Part shown: positions 52,508 to 59,733 of the stretch, piece by piece
Layout of the letters: each line of letters opens with the position of its first letter
Position numbering within the stretch: the first letter of the stretch is position 1
Assembly (NCBI RefSeq): GCF_900120005.1
Contig: NZ_LT635451.1
Location: 186,001 to 250,000 of the forward strand
Direction: 5' to 3'
Length of the DNA stretch: 64,000 nucleotides
Source: Holdemania sp. Marseille-P2844
GTDB taxonomy: Bacteria > Bacillota_I > Bacilli_A > Erysipelotrichales > Erysipelotrichaceae
Program-made: the position numbers and the translations under genes
Notes under the pieces: generated by a model
Seen by the model: the letters and a program-made list of their open reading frames with translations, nothing else
Databases searched by the model: none
Told to the model about the DNA's origin: nothing

Positions 52508-52520
52508 TCCGGGAGTTTTT
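52492..52520 (+). terminator. P-type ATPase terminator
   Basis: CTCCCGGA...TCCGGGAG with five T's; the first arm lies within the last codons. Confidence 0.85.
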
Positions 52521-52650
52521 CAAATTTCTTACAAAGCGCAGAAACTTCTGCAGGGCGCAGGACTCTATGTTAAAATAAATCCAGTGTAAATCGGATAAAC
52601 GCATCGCAATCCGCGATGTTCAAATGCTAAACCTCTGGAGGACTGCCGAC

Positions 52651-54279
52651 ATGGACAAACGTAAAACTCAGCCGCACAAGAAAAAGAAGGTCCGGCGTGA
52701 TTTAACCTTGATCAATCAGATCATGGCTTTTTTCGTGCTGACCGCCGATTTGTTTCTGGTGCTGGCGATGCTCGGGCTGACGCAGTTCAGCTCGTTAAGC
52801 CGGACGCTGTTTATCCGTCTGAATCTGATCGTTCTGGCGGCGGCGCTGATTTTGAATTTCCTGGCGATGCTGGCCGTTGGCCGGCGCAGCGTCAGCCTGT
52901 TGAAGACCGCGATGACGGCGGCGGTCGTGATCGGCTTGATCAGCGCGTTTGGCGTGTATGTCGAAGGCCGGCTGAACGTCAATCTGGACAAGATGATGGA
53001 TCAGGGATCGTCGCAGGAAACCGTCGGCGTTTCTTTTGTCGTGCTGGGTGATGATGAGCATGCCGCGCTGCAGAGCGCGCAGGATCTCAACGGCAAGGTG
53101 TTCGGGATTCTGGATGACGAACAGGCGCAGCAGGGCTATCAAATGCCGAAGAACGAGATTGAAAAATTAAAGTTAAAGGTAACATACCGTGAATATTCCG
53201 ATTATACACGGCTTTTAAAAGGGCTGCTGAACAAGGAAATCGACGTGGCCGCCCTGCCGGAAAACTATAAGGGCATGTTTGAAACGAACGAGGAAATCGC
53301 GCCGGAGCTGGCGGCGCTGCGCGATGTGCATAACTTTAACCGCACGCTGACGATTCATACCGAGCAGGGCAGCGATAAGGACGTGACGAAGGAGCCGTTC
53401 ACCGTGCTGATCATCGGCGTGGACGACGACCGGAGCGACGCGCTGATGTTGGCAACGGTCAATCCAGGCAGCATGACGGTGCTGCTGACGTCCATCCCGC
53501 GCGACAGCTATGTGCCGATCGCCTGCTATACCAATCAAAAGTCGGATAAGATCAACAATTCCCGCGTGCGCGGCCGCCAATGCACGATTGATACGGTGAA
53601 ACAGCTGCTGGACGTCGATGTGGACTTCTACTTTGAAAGCAACTTCCACGGTATCATTGAAATCGTCGACGCTTTAGGCGGCGTGATCATCGACAATCCG
53701 AAGGAATTTGTCGGTCAGGATTCCTCCGATGAACGTGGACATCAGACAGTGTGGGTGCCGCAGGGCGTTAACCGGCTGAATGGCGAACAGACGCTGGCGT
53801 TTGCCCGGGAACGGCATTCTTATAATTCCGGAGATTTTCAGCGTCAGAGCAATCAGCAGCAGGTGATTCAGGCAATTTTGACGGAAGCGGTGCGGCTGAA
53901 GGATGTCAATAAGGCGCTGAAGGTGCTGGATGCGGCGGGCGAGAACGTGTCGACTAATCTAAGCATGGAACAGATGATCGGCTTGTTTAACTTAACGATG
54001 AAGAAGATGAACCGCAGCTATGTGCAGAATCAGAACATATTCAATGTGATCGGCGCGCGGATTTCCGGCGTCAACGACCGGGCGCCGAATCGGATGTCGA
54101 TTGTCCGGTTGTATCAGGGCTCAATCGAAGACAACAAGAAAGCAATCCACCGGGTGTTTAATTTGAACAGCGAGATCGACGCGCCGAAGGCGCTGTCGTT
54201 CAGCATTGACTGGGTCTATGAGGCGCCGGCGATCTCAAAGGATGAATATGACGAGAAATTTGCGCCGTTAAAGCAATGA
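52651..54279 (+). CDS. LytR-CpsA-Psr (LCP) family glycopolymer transferase
   Basis: 542 residues from the ATG at 52651, chosen because GGAGGA lies 8 bases upstream. A Lys-rich cytoplasmic start is followed by three membrane helices within residues 20-110. A large extracellular part contains the accessory domain (residues 120-250) and the LCP catalytic domain: VLIIGVDDDRSDALML, LTSIPRDSYVPI, DALGGVIIDNP, LAFARERHSYNSGDFQRQ. LCP enzymes attach teichoic acid or capsular polymers to peptidoglycan. It is monocistronic, fitting the wall and glycolipid functions elsewhere in the window. Confidence 0.93.
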   Translation: MDKRKTQPHKKKKVRRDLTLINQIMAFFVLTADLFLVLAMLGLTQFSSLSRTLFIRLNLIVLAAALILNFLAMLAVGRRSVSLLKTAMTAAVVIGLISAFGVYVEGRLNVNLDKMMDQGSSQETVGVSFVVLGDDEHAALQSAQDLNGKVFGILDDEQAQQGYQMPKNEIEKLKLKVTYREYSDYTRLLKGLLNKEIDVAALPENYKGMFETNEEIAPELAALRDVHNFNRTLTIHTEQGSDKDVTKEPFTVLIIGVDDDRSDALMLATVNPGSMTVLLTSIPRDSYVPIACYTNQKSDKINNSRVRGRQCTIDTVKQLLDVDVDFYFESNFHGIIEIVDALGGVIIDNPKEFVGQDSSDERGHQTVWVPQGVNRLNGEQTLAFARERHSYNSGDFQRQSNQQQVIQAILTEAVRLKDVNKALKVLDAAGENVSTNLSMEQMIGLFNLTMKKMNRSYVQNQNIFNVIGARISGVNDRAPNRMSIVRLYQGSIEDNKKAIHRVFNLNSEIDAPKALSFSIDWVYEAPAISKDEYDEKFAPLKQ

Positions 54280-54329
54280 TCTGTTAAGGAAGACTAAAAG
54301 AGAATTTCTGAGGAAAGCGAGACGGGGAT

Positions 54330-54842
54330 ATGGATACAACACATCAATTTCAACAGGAGCTATTAGCGGCTTGCGATGAACACGGCCGGCGCTTTTCTTA
54401 TCCTGTTTTGCGGGATGCGGTGCTTAAAAACGGATACTTTCTGGGCGTGGTCGCAGTGATTGAAAATGATCAGCATCAAGTTTTGATCACCCGCCGGGCA
54501 GTTGGGAAAAGCGATGGGGGACACTGGGAATGCCCCGGCGGGATGGTGAAATTTCACGAATCCAGTCTTGATGCAGTACAGCGTGAGCTGAAGGAAGAAC
54601 TTGGAATTTTGGTTAATTCTGAAACTTGTCTTTCTGTACGAATTGTATTCCATCAAAGCCGGAAAATTTCCCTGTTTCATGTCCGGTTCAATGGAAGTAT
54701 TTACGAGCTTGTTCTGCAAAGCGAAGAAGTGACAGAAGCCTGCTGGGCGTCTGTGAACGAAATCGACGAATTGATGCGAACAGGTCAATTCATCGCTTGT
54801 TCAGTCCTGACATCTGATTTATTAAAGGAAATCTTATCATGA
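54330..54842 (+). CDS. Nudix hydrolase
   Basis: 170 residues with a full Nudix box: GGMVKFHESSLDAVQRELKE followed by ELGI (G-x5-E-x7-REUxEExGU pattern). It would hydrolyse a nucleoside diphosphate linked to another moiety; the substrate is unknown. There is no strong ribosome site (GAAAGCGAGACGGGG). The stop overlaps the DUF6176 start (ATGA), so the two genes are co-translated. Confidence 0.88.
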   Translation: MDTTHQFQQELLAACDEHGRRFSYPVLRDAVLKNGYFLGVVAVIENDQHQVLITRRAVGKSDGGHWECPGGMVKFHESSLDAVQRELKEELGILVNSETCLSVRIVFHQSRKISLFHVRFNGSIYELVLQSEEVTEACWASVNEIDELMRTGQFIACSVLTSDLLKEILS

Positions 54843-55204
54843 AACTCACATTGACCCGCTATGCGGTACGCCCGGGGAAAGAGCAGCTGACCCGCGAATG
54901 GATGGCTGTATTGAACCAAAGACAGGCGGAGGTTCAGGAAACGCTGAGCGATGAAAAAATGGCTTTGGAAGCAATTTTCATGGAAGAAGACGCGAAGGGA
55001 ATGGCTTTGATCTGGGTGGATCTGCAGGGTGAGGGGACGGATGTCCAAGATTCTGCGCATCCGATTGATCAAGTACATCTGGCTTATTGGAGAGAATGTA
55101 TTGATTCTTCGGTTCCTCCTGTGGAGTTAACTTCTGTGAATTGCTTCGCTGATCCCAAGGTCCAGTTAGCGCTGCTTGCAGCTGCGGGGATGGGCGAAGA
55201 TTGA
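54839..55204 (+). CDS. DUF6176 family protein
   Basis: 121 residues. The pattern RYAVRPGKEQLTREWMAVLN, EKMALEAIFMEED and IDQVHLAYWRECID matches the DUF6176 family as I recall it: small alpha/beta (dimeric ferredoxin-like) proteins of unknown function. It is coupled to the Nudix gene. A terminator lies about 60 bases downstream. Confidence 0.75.
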   Translation: MKLTLTRYAVRPGKEQLTREWMAVLNQRQAEVQETLSDEKMALEAIFMEEDAKGMALIWVDLQGEGTDVQDSAHPIDQVHLAYWRECIDSSVPPVELTSVNCFADPKVQLALLAAAGMGED

Positions 55205-55264
55205 TCATTGCGGTTAAGAATACAGGGTAAAAAATTGGACGTATAAATTAGTGCATAAGAAATG

Positions 55265-55288
55265 AAAAGTGGAAATCCCGCTTTTTTT
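55265..55288 (+). terminator. Terminator after the Nudix-DUF6176 pair
   Basis: AAAAGTGG...CCGCTTTT (one T-G pair) running into T's to 55288. Confidence 0.6.
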
Positions 55289-55343
55289 CATCCTATTTTC
55301 AAGAAGATAATAATGAAAAATAGTGTAATTTTAGTGAAAAATA

Positions 55344-56270
55344 GTGGAAAGCGGCCCTCACAAGCATTTCCTAAAACCAGAACAGGAAGTTAGAAATTAT
55401 TATCTGGCACTTTTATATTTAGAGAATAAGTTGAAAAAAAAGGAAAAAGTTACAAAAAGAATGATTTTGGAAGTTCAGGCGATCGTGGAAAAGGGAGCTT
55501 CCAAAGAAAAAATAGGATTGCGGGGGCCCATGCCGGCAGGCGTTTTATTTGCGGTTTATGATTCTTTGAGCGGGAACGCGGATTATATTCCGCCTGAGTA
55601 TATTGATGTTCCGATACTGCTTGATGAATTGGTAGACTATCTTGATCATACTGATGATCATCCGTTGTTGATCGCGGCGATTGCCCATTATCAATTAGTT
55701 ACAATTCATCCATTTGAAGATGGGAATGGTCGAACGGCAAGATTGATTTCTGGATATCTGCTCGATTATTTTGGATATGGATTTCAGGGGATTGGTTCGT
55801 TAGAAGAATATTTTGCTTATGATGCAGAAGAATACTACAATTCCCTGCAAATGGGGTTGCCTGCTTTATATTATTCAGGCAGAAATAATCCGCCGCATCC
55901 AGAAATTTGGCTTACTTATTTCTTAAGAATGATGGAGCTTTACTCAAAGAAAGTTTATGATTTGTCATATAAAACAAAGGAAAGTAATGTTGTTTCGAGC
56001 TTGACCTATTTGAAAAAAAGGGAGAAGGAGCTGCTTAGTTATTTGTTTGAAAATGGAATTAGAGAATTTACTCCGATTGAACTTGGAAAAAAATTAGGAG
56101 TTACCAATAAAACGGTTATCAACAGAGTTGCTGGTCTTGTTCAGCACGGATTTCTTATTCCGGTATTAGTCAATGAAAGAATACGTTCTTATCAAATAAG
56201 CGAATTAACGAAGGAGAATGAAGAAGAAATAATCAAGCTTCAGCATGGGTTGCAAACTAAGAAAGCATAA
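55344..56270 (+). CDS. Fic-domain AMPylase-like protein, N-terminus apparently truncated
   Basis: 308 residues from a GTG start. The Fic core is clear: AAIAHYQLVTIHPFEDGNGR, TARL near residue 128 with the catalytic His and the anion-binding loop. A C-terminal winged helix follows (FTPIELGKKLGVTNKTVINR). Fic enzymes transfer AMP, or another nucleotide, onto protein hydroxyls. Family members of this layout normally carry about 60 more N-terminal residues with the inhibitory (S/T)xxxE(G/N) helix. Here the frame closes at a TGA 9 bases upstream of the GTG and no such motif is present, so autoinhibition may be lost. Base composition is markedly AT-rich, suggesting transfer. Confidence 0.8.
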   Translation: MESGPHKHFLKPEQEVRNYYLALLYLENKLKKKEKVTKRMILEVQAIVEKGASKEKIGLRGPMPAGVLFAVYDSLSGNADYIPPEYIDVPILLDELVDYLDHTDDHPLLIAAIAHYQLVTIHPFEDGNGRTARLISGYLLDYFGYGFQGIGSLEEYFAYDAEEYYNSLQMGLPALYYSGRNNPPHPEIWLTYFLRMMELYSKKVYDLSYKTKESNVVSSLTYLKKREKELLSYLFENGIREFTPIELGKKLGVTNKTVINRVAGLVQHGFLIPVLVNERIRSYQISELTKENEEEIIKLQHGLQTKKA

Positions 56271-56329
56271 TTAAATAACAGAATAAAGAATTCGGTTAAC
56301 AAGTCTAACTTTAGAAAGGAGACAGGTCT

Positions 56330-56572
56330 ATGATGGAGGCTATTTACACGTTTAACGGAAAGGACATAACGATGAATGTATGTTTACAGATCCGAGCCGT
56401 TGTGAATATCATTCAGGAACAACTCAATTTATCTTTTGAAGACGCGATGCTGGAGTTCTACCGTTCATAAACGTACAAAACGCTGCAGCCGACGGAAAAT
56501 GCGCTGTGGGCGGAATCGCCGGAATTTATTACCGATATGTTTTTTGCCGAGCGGGAAGGAAGAGAATTCTAA
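56330..56572 (+). pseudogene. Small hypothetical gene with an internal stop codon
   Basis: AAAGGAGA precedes an ATG at 56330. The frame reads MMEAIYTFNGKDITMNVCLQ on to FEDAMLEFYRS, then TAA at 56468-56470. It continues in the same frame as TYKTLQPTENALWAESPEFI to a second TAA at 56572. A GAA-to-TAA change would explain the break of an 80-residue protein. The family is not firmly recognised. It lies between the Fic gene and the flavodoxin operon. Confidence 0.55.
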
Positions 56573-56585
56573 GCGGCAGTCCAAA

Positions 56586-56627
56586 ATAAAAATCAGCGGG
56601 GGAAGGTTTATCTTTCCTCGCTGATTT
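56586..56627 (-). terminator. Terminator of the bilQRS-like operon
   Basis: AATCAGCG...CGCTGATT with an extended imperfect inner stem. On the minus strand it is followed by TTTTTATTTT. It lies 13 bases past the flavodoxin stop. Confidence 0.85.
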
Positions 56628-56639
56628 CAGGTTTGCGGT

Positions 56640-57152
56640 TTATTGGAGTTCTGTCAAAATACGCTGGGCAAATTGCCGGCCACCTTCAAGATTTGCGCTG
56701 TCCGGATGCGATAAAGCGGCGTCAAAGTTCTCCAGCAGGGAAGCCCAGCGCGGATTCTCCGGCTCTTTTGCCTGCAAGGCCAAATACCGCTGTTTAACGG
56801 TTTCCGGCATTCTTCCCTGGCAGGCGTAGCAGCCCAAGATCGTGTTGTCGGCAGGAACTTGATCGGCGCTTCGCTTCAGGATCGCCTGGAAATATTCGTC
56901 CGACTGGCCAAAGCCGCAGGTCGCAAACAAGGCCAGCTGCTTCTGATGACACTGGGCCAAAAAATCCAGGACCGGCTTGGCGAAGACGCCTTTGTCTGTC
57001 CAGGAACCGACAAAAATCAAGTCTGCCTGCAGCGCTTCAGGCGCAGGCGCTCCGGAATAAATAAGCATTTCGTCCGGCAGGGCGGATTGAATTGCTTCTG
57101 CCAGCTGACGGGTATTGCCGGTATTACTTTGAACTACGATTGCGATTTTCAT
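56640..57152 (-). CDS. bilS: Flavodoxin-like protein, likely BilS
   Basis: 170 residues. The FMN-phosphate loop SNTGNTRQLAEA is at residue 9, followed by FVGSWTDKGVFAKPVLDFL and FATCGFGQSDEY, typical of short flavodoxins. It is the third gene of a MarR-OYE-flavodoxin operon and its ATG overlaps the stop of the OYE gene (ATGA). In the bilirubin reductase system of gut Firmicutes, a flavodoxin-like protein (BilS) is encoded directly with BilR and is thought to help electron supply. The flavodoxin call is firm; the BilS role rests on context. Confidence 0.8.
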   Translation of the reverse strand: MKIAIVVQSNTGNTRQLAEAIQSALPDEMLIYSGAPAPEALQADLIFVGSWTDKGVFAKPVLDFLAQCHQKQLALFATCGFGQSDEYFQAILKRSADQVPADNTILGCYACQGRMPETVKQRYLALQAKEPENPRWASLLENFDAALSHPDSANLEGGRQFAQRILTELQ

Positions 57153-58255
57153 TGGATATCACTCCTTTTCTGATCATAAATACAATGAATTCCCTGATGG
57201 CTCATCAAACCTTGCAGACATTTTTGATTGCAGCCGGCACAATACCGGATCGTTTCCGGATGACCAGCCAACAGTTTCGCGGTCCAGTCGGGATCAGCGA
57301 TCAGCTGCCGGCTCATTGCGGCTGCGTCGATCCGACCGCTTTCGATCGCCTGGTCGATGAATTCTGGATGGCGCAGATTCCCGACGCCGATCACTGGTTT
57401 GCAGGTCAGCGCTTTGACTTGATCGGCAAATTTTAGAAAACAACCTTCCGCGGAAAACGCCGGGTGATTCGCGGGCGGAATCGTGTCGGTCAGCGCGCCG
57501 TGATTCGCCAGGGTGACGTGGAAACAATCGACGCCTGCCTGTTCCAGCCAGCCGACGACCGGATCCAGATCCTGTTCCAGCACGCCCGCTTTGCCATAAT
57601 CCGGATTGATCTGCCGGACGGCCAGCTTGTAGTCGATGGGCAGCGAGCAGTGCTGCCGGACCTGCCGCACTGCTTCCAAAGCAAACCACATCCGATTTTC
57701 CAGACAACCGCCGTATTCGTCGGTCCGCTTGTTGATCAGTGACGAACTGAAGCTGCCGATCAAACGATCGCCGTGTACCTGAATCATATCGAAGCCCGCG
57801 GCCTGAGCCTGCTGGGCGCTGAGACCGAAAGCCGCAAGGATTTCGCGAATCCGTTTTTCACGCATTTGATTGACCGTGACCGCGGCGGAGTCGTTCAGTT
57901 TCTGACGCAGCTGATCCGCGGTGAGTCTGTGTGTCAGCAGCGCGGGAATTAATTTCAGCATCGCTTTGAAATTGGCGTCTGAAAGATGCAGCTGGGCGGA
58001 TACTTTTGCGCCTTGTTGATGCAGCTCGCTGATCAGCTGCCGGTAAGCGGCGAAAGTGCGGGGGTTTTGTAAACTTTGGGAACCGAGAACCGGGATATCC
58101 GGCAGGATGATCAGGGCGGTCTGGCCCTGAGCGATCGCGCTTAGCTTCGCGGCTTTTTCTTCCGGCTTTAAGCCCAGGGTGGTGGGGGCAAAGATGATCC
58201 GGTTTTTCAGTTCACATTTGCCGATGGTGATCGGCTTAACGCAGGCGTGCGTCAT
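57149..58255 (-). CDS. bilR: Old Yellow Enzyme-family reductase, likely bilirubin reductase BilR
   Basis: 368 residues: an OYE/2,4-dienoyl-CoA reductase-type TIM barrel binding FMN. The motif VHGDRLIGSFSSSLINKRTD, EYGG begins at residue 160. It carries Asp163-Arg164 where most OYEs have a different residue pair; an Asp-Arg pair at about this position is reported as a hallmark of BilR. The C-terminus keeps the Fe-S motif C-x2-C-x3-C-x11-C (CAGCNQKC...HC) and then ends, lacking the NAD/FAD domains of full dienoyl-CoA reductases. It is translationally coupled to a MarR gene before it and a flavodoxin gene after it, as in bilQRS. The predicted reaction is bilirubin to urobilinogen. Without an alignment other enoate substrates remain possible. 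Confidence 0.8.
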   Translation of the reverse strand: MTHACVKPITIGKCELKNRIIFAPTTLGLKPEEKAAKLSAIAQGQTALIILPDIPVLGSQSLQNPRTFAAYRQLISELHQQGAKVSAQLHLSDANFKAMLKLIPALLTHRLTADQLRQKLNDSAAVTVNQMREKRIREILAAFGLSAQQAQAAGFDMIQVHGDRLIGSFSSSLINKRTDEYGGCLENRMWFALEAVRQVRQHCSLPIDYKLAVRQINPDYGKAGVLEQDLDPVVGWLEQAGVDCFHVTLANHGALTDTIPPANHPAFSAEGCFLKFADQVKALTCKPVIGVGNLRHPEFIDQAIESGRIDAAAMSRQLIADPDWTAKLLAGHPETIRYCAGCNQKCLQGLMSHQGIHCIYDQKRSDIQ

Positions 58256-58674
58256 TTTTCACTCCTTAAGCTCAGGACAACCTGACTTAAAAGCGCAGTT
58301 AACTGTTTCGCTTGATCCGGTGAAAGACAGGCCAGCGCCCCCTGCTCCCATTGCTGGTTGGCGACAGTGATTTCCTGGCAGATCTGTTCGCCTTTTTCGG
58401 TTAACGAAACGGTGAACGCCCGGCCGTCCTGCGCGCTGCGCGTGCGGATCAAACAGCCGAGCTTTTCCAGCTTGTCTAAACAGCGGGTGATGTGGCCGTT
58501 ATCCTGACGCAGCTTTCGGGCCATGGCGGACGGCGTACAGGCGCCGGTATGCTCAAGATAGATGAGATAAGGGAACAACCCTACGGTTAACCCGAAGGCA
58601 TCCAGCCGCGTTTGCAGCGTGGACGTATATTCCCGGCGCAGCTGGCAGATTAAATATGAGAAAGGATAGGACAT
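58252..58674 (-). CDS. bilQ: MarR-family regulator, likely BilQ
   Basis: 140 residues with the winged-helix MarR fold: CTPSAMARKLRQDNGHITRC (recognition helix region) and KLEKLGCLIRTRSAQDGRAF (wing with the D-x-R motif). It is first in the operon, and its stop overlaps the OYE start (ATGA). AGGAGGTG precedes the ATG. A 17-bp perfect palindrome covers the -35 box of its promoter, so autorepression relieved by a ligand is likely. The ligand would plausibly be the reductase substrate or a related aromatic compound. Confidence 0.82.
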   Translation of the reverse strand: MSYPFSYLICQLRREYTSTLQTRLDAFGLTVGLFPYLIYLEHTGACTPSAMARKLRQDNGHITRCLDKLEKLGCLIRTRSAQDGRAFTVSLTEKGEQICQEITVANQQWEQGALACLSPDQAKQLTALLSQVVLSLRSEK

Positions 58675-58695
58675 AAAACACCTCCTGACTTCTTC

Positions 58696-58723
58696 AGTAT
58701 AAGCATAAATTTGACTAAGTCAA
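58696..58723 (-). promoter_or_regulatory. bilQRS-like operon promoter
   Basis: Minus strand TTGACT (58723-58718), a 16-base spacer, and TATACT (58701-58696), 22 bases before the MarR ATG. Confidence 0.75.
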
Positions 58724-58725
58724 AT
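58709..58725. promoter_or_regulatory. Putative MarR operator
   Basis: ATTTGACTAAGTCAAAT is a perfect 17-bp palindrome (8-bp arms, one central base). It overlaps the -35 element and the spacer, the classic position for MarR-type repression. Confidence 0.7.
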
Positions 58726-58756
58726 AAAATAATCAAAGAAAAGCGAAAATTTCCGC

Positions 58757-59545
58757 TCAGAGCTGACCGAAAGCTTGCAGCGCAGTAACGATGCCGTCCT
58801 GTTCGACGGAATCGGTGACGTAGTCGGCAATCGCTTTAATTTCTTCCCGGCCCTGGCCCATCGCTACGCCGACTCCTGCCGCCTGCAGCATTTCCAGATC
58901 GTTGATCCCATCGCCAAACGCCATTGTGGCCTGGGGATCAATATGGAAGTGCTGGCAAAGCCGGGTGATCCCGACGCCCTTGTCTATACCCCGGAGAACC
59001 AGATCGGCATAGTGAAACGGCGTCGGCAACACCGTCAAACCGGGAATCGTCCGGTAAGCCGCATAATCGCTGTCCGCTGCGTCAAAGGCCAGCGCCATCG
59101 TCGCCTGATCGTCTGACCGCGTCGCCCGGACGTCGATCGCGGCCGGATCGCGGTGAAAGAATTCGCAGGCCGCGATGAAATCCGGCGTCGGCGGACAATT
59201 CAGCCAGTCGTCATGACCCATATACTGGATCGGTGAGCGGAGCTGCGCGGAGACCGCTTCTAACCCCGCCATCGTTGCCTGATCAAAGAAAACCCGGAAC
59301 AGCTCCGTTTTCTGTGCGTCGGCAATGACGCTGCCATTGCGGCAGATATAGCCGTCCCACGCAATCGCCGCCAGCTGCGGCATCATCAGGATTGTATTCA
59401 CATCCCGTCCCGAGCTGATCACAATCTTTTTTCCATTTTTCTGCAAGCGTGTTAACGCCTCCATGACCGCCGGCGAAATCCGGTGATTGCGATTATCCAG
59501 CAGCGTTCCGTCGACGTCAAAGAAAAACATTTGAAATTCCTTCAT
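58757..59545 (-). CDS. Cof-type HAD-IIB hydrolase
   Basis: 262 residues from the ATG at 59545, preferred because GAGGTG is 6 bases upstream; the longer frame lacks a site. HAD motifs are FFDVDGTLLDNRNH (motif I), ISSGRD (motif II), a Lys region (RGIDKGVGI) and FGDGINDLEML (motif IV). The large type-IIB cap lies between. Such enzymes dephosphorylate sugar phosphates, FMN or PLP. It is separate from the bil operon and has its own -10 TATAAT (59572-59567, minus strand). Confidence 0.9.
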   Translation of the reverse strand: MKEFQMFFFDVDGTLLDNRNHRISPAVMEALTRLQKNGKKIVISSGRDVNTILMMPQLAAIAWDGYICRNGSVIADAQKTELFRVFFDQATMAGLEAVSAQLRSPIQYMGHDDWLNCPPTPDFIAACEFFHRDPAAIDVRATRSDDQATMALAFDAADSDYAAYRTIPGLTVLPTPFHYADLVLRGIDKGVGITRLCQHFHIDPQATMAFGDGINDLEMLQAAGVGVAMGQGREEIKAIADYVTDSVEQDGIVTALQAFGQL

Positions 59546-59627
59546 TCCGTTCACCTCATGGTTTTCATTATACTCACAACGCGATGAAAAATCATCCTGA
59601 AATTGCCGCGGAAACGCTTTCGTCCGG

Positions 59628-59656
59628 TTGTGATTTAAGGGTAAATCCAGTATAAT
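59628..59656 (+). promoter_or_regulatory. Promoter of the serine hydrolase-PHP operon
   Basis: TTGTGA (59628-59633), a 17-base spacer, and TATAAT (59651-59656). Confidence 0.7.
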
Positions 59657-59733
59657 GTATGGGTCTTTAGACTTTATTGTATTGATGCGCTGCCGCGCAG
59701 GAATACTGAAAATAGAAAAAGAGGAGGAACTCA

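Noticed and set aside
49415-56470. Internal TAA codons at 49415 and 56468 as recoded sense codons
   Set aside because: TAA is used as a normal stop by many intact genes in the window (for example nifJ and priA neighbours), and both affected genes look accessory or otherwise damaged. Nonsense mutations are simpler.
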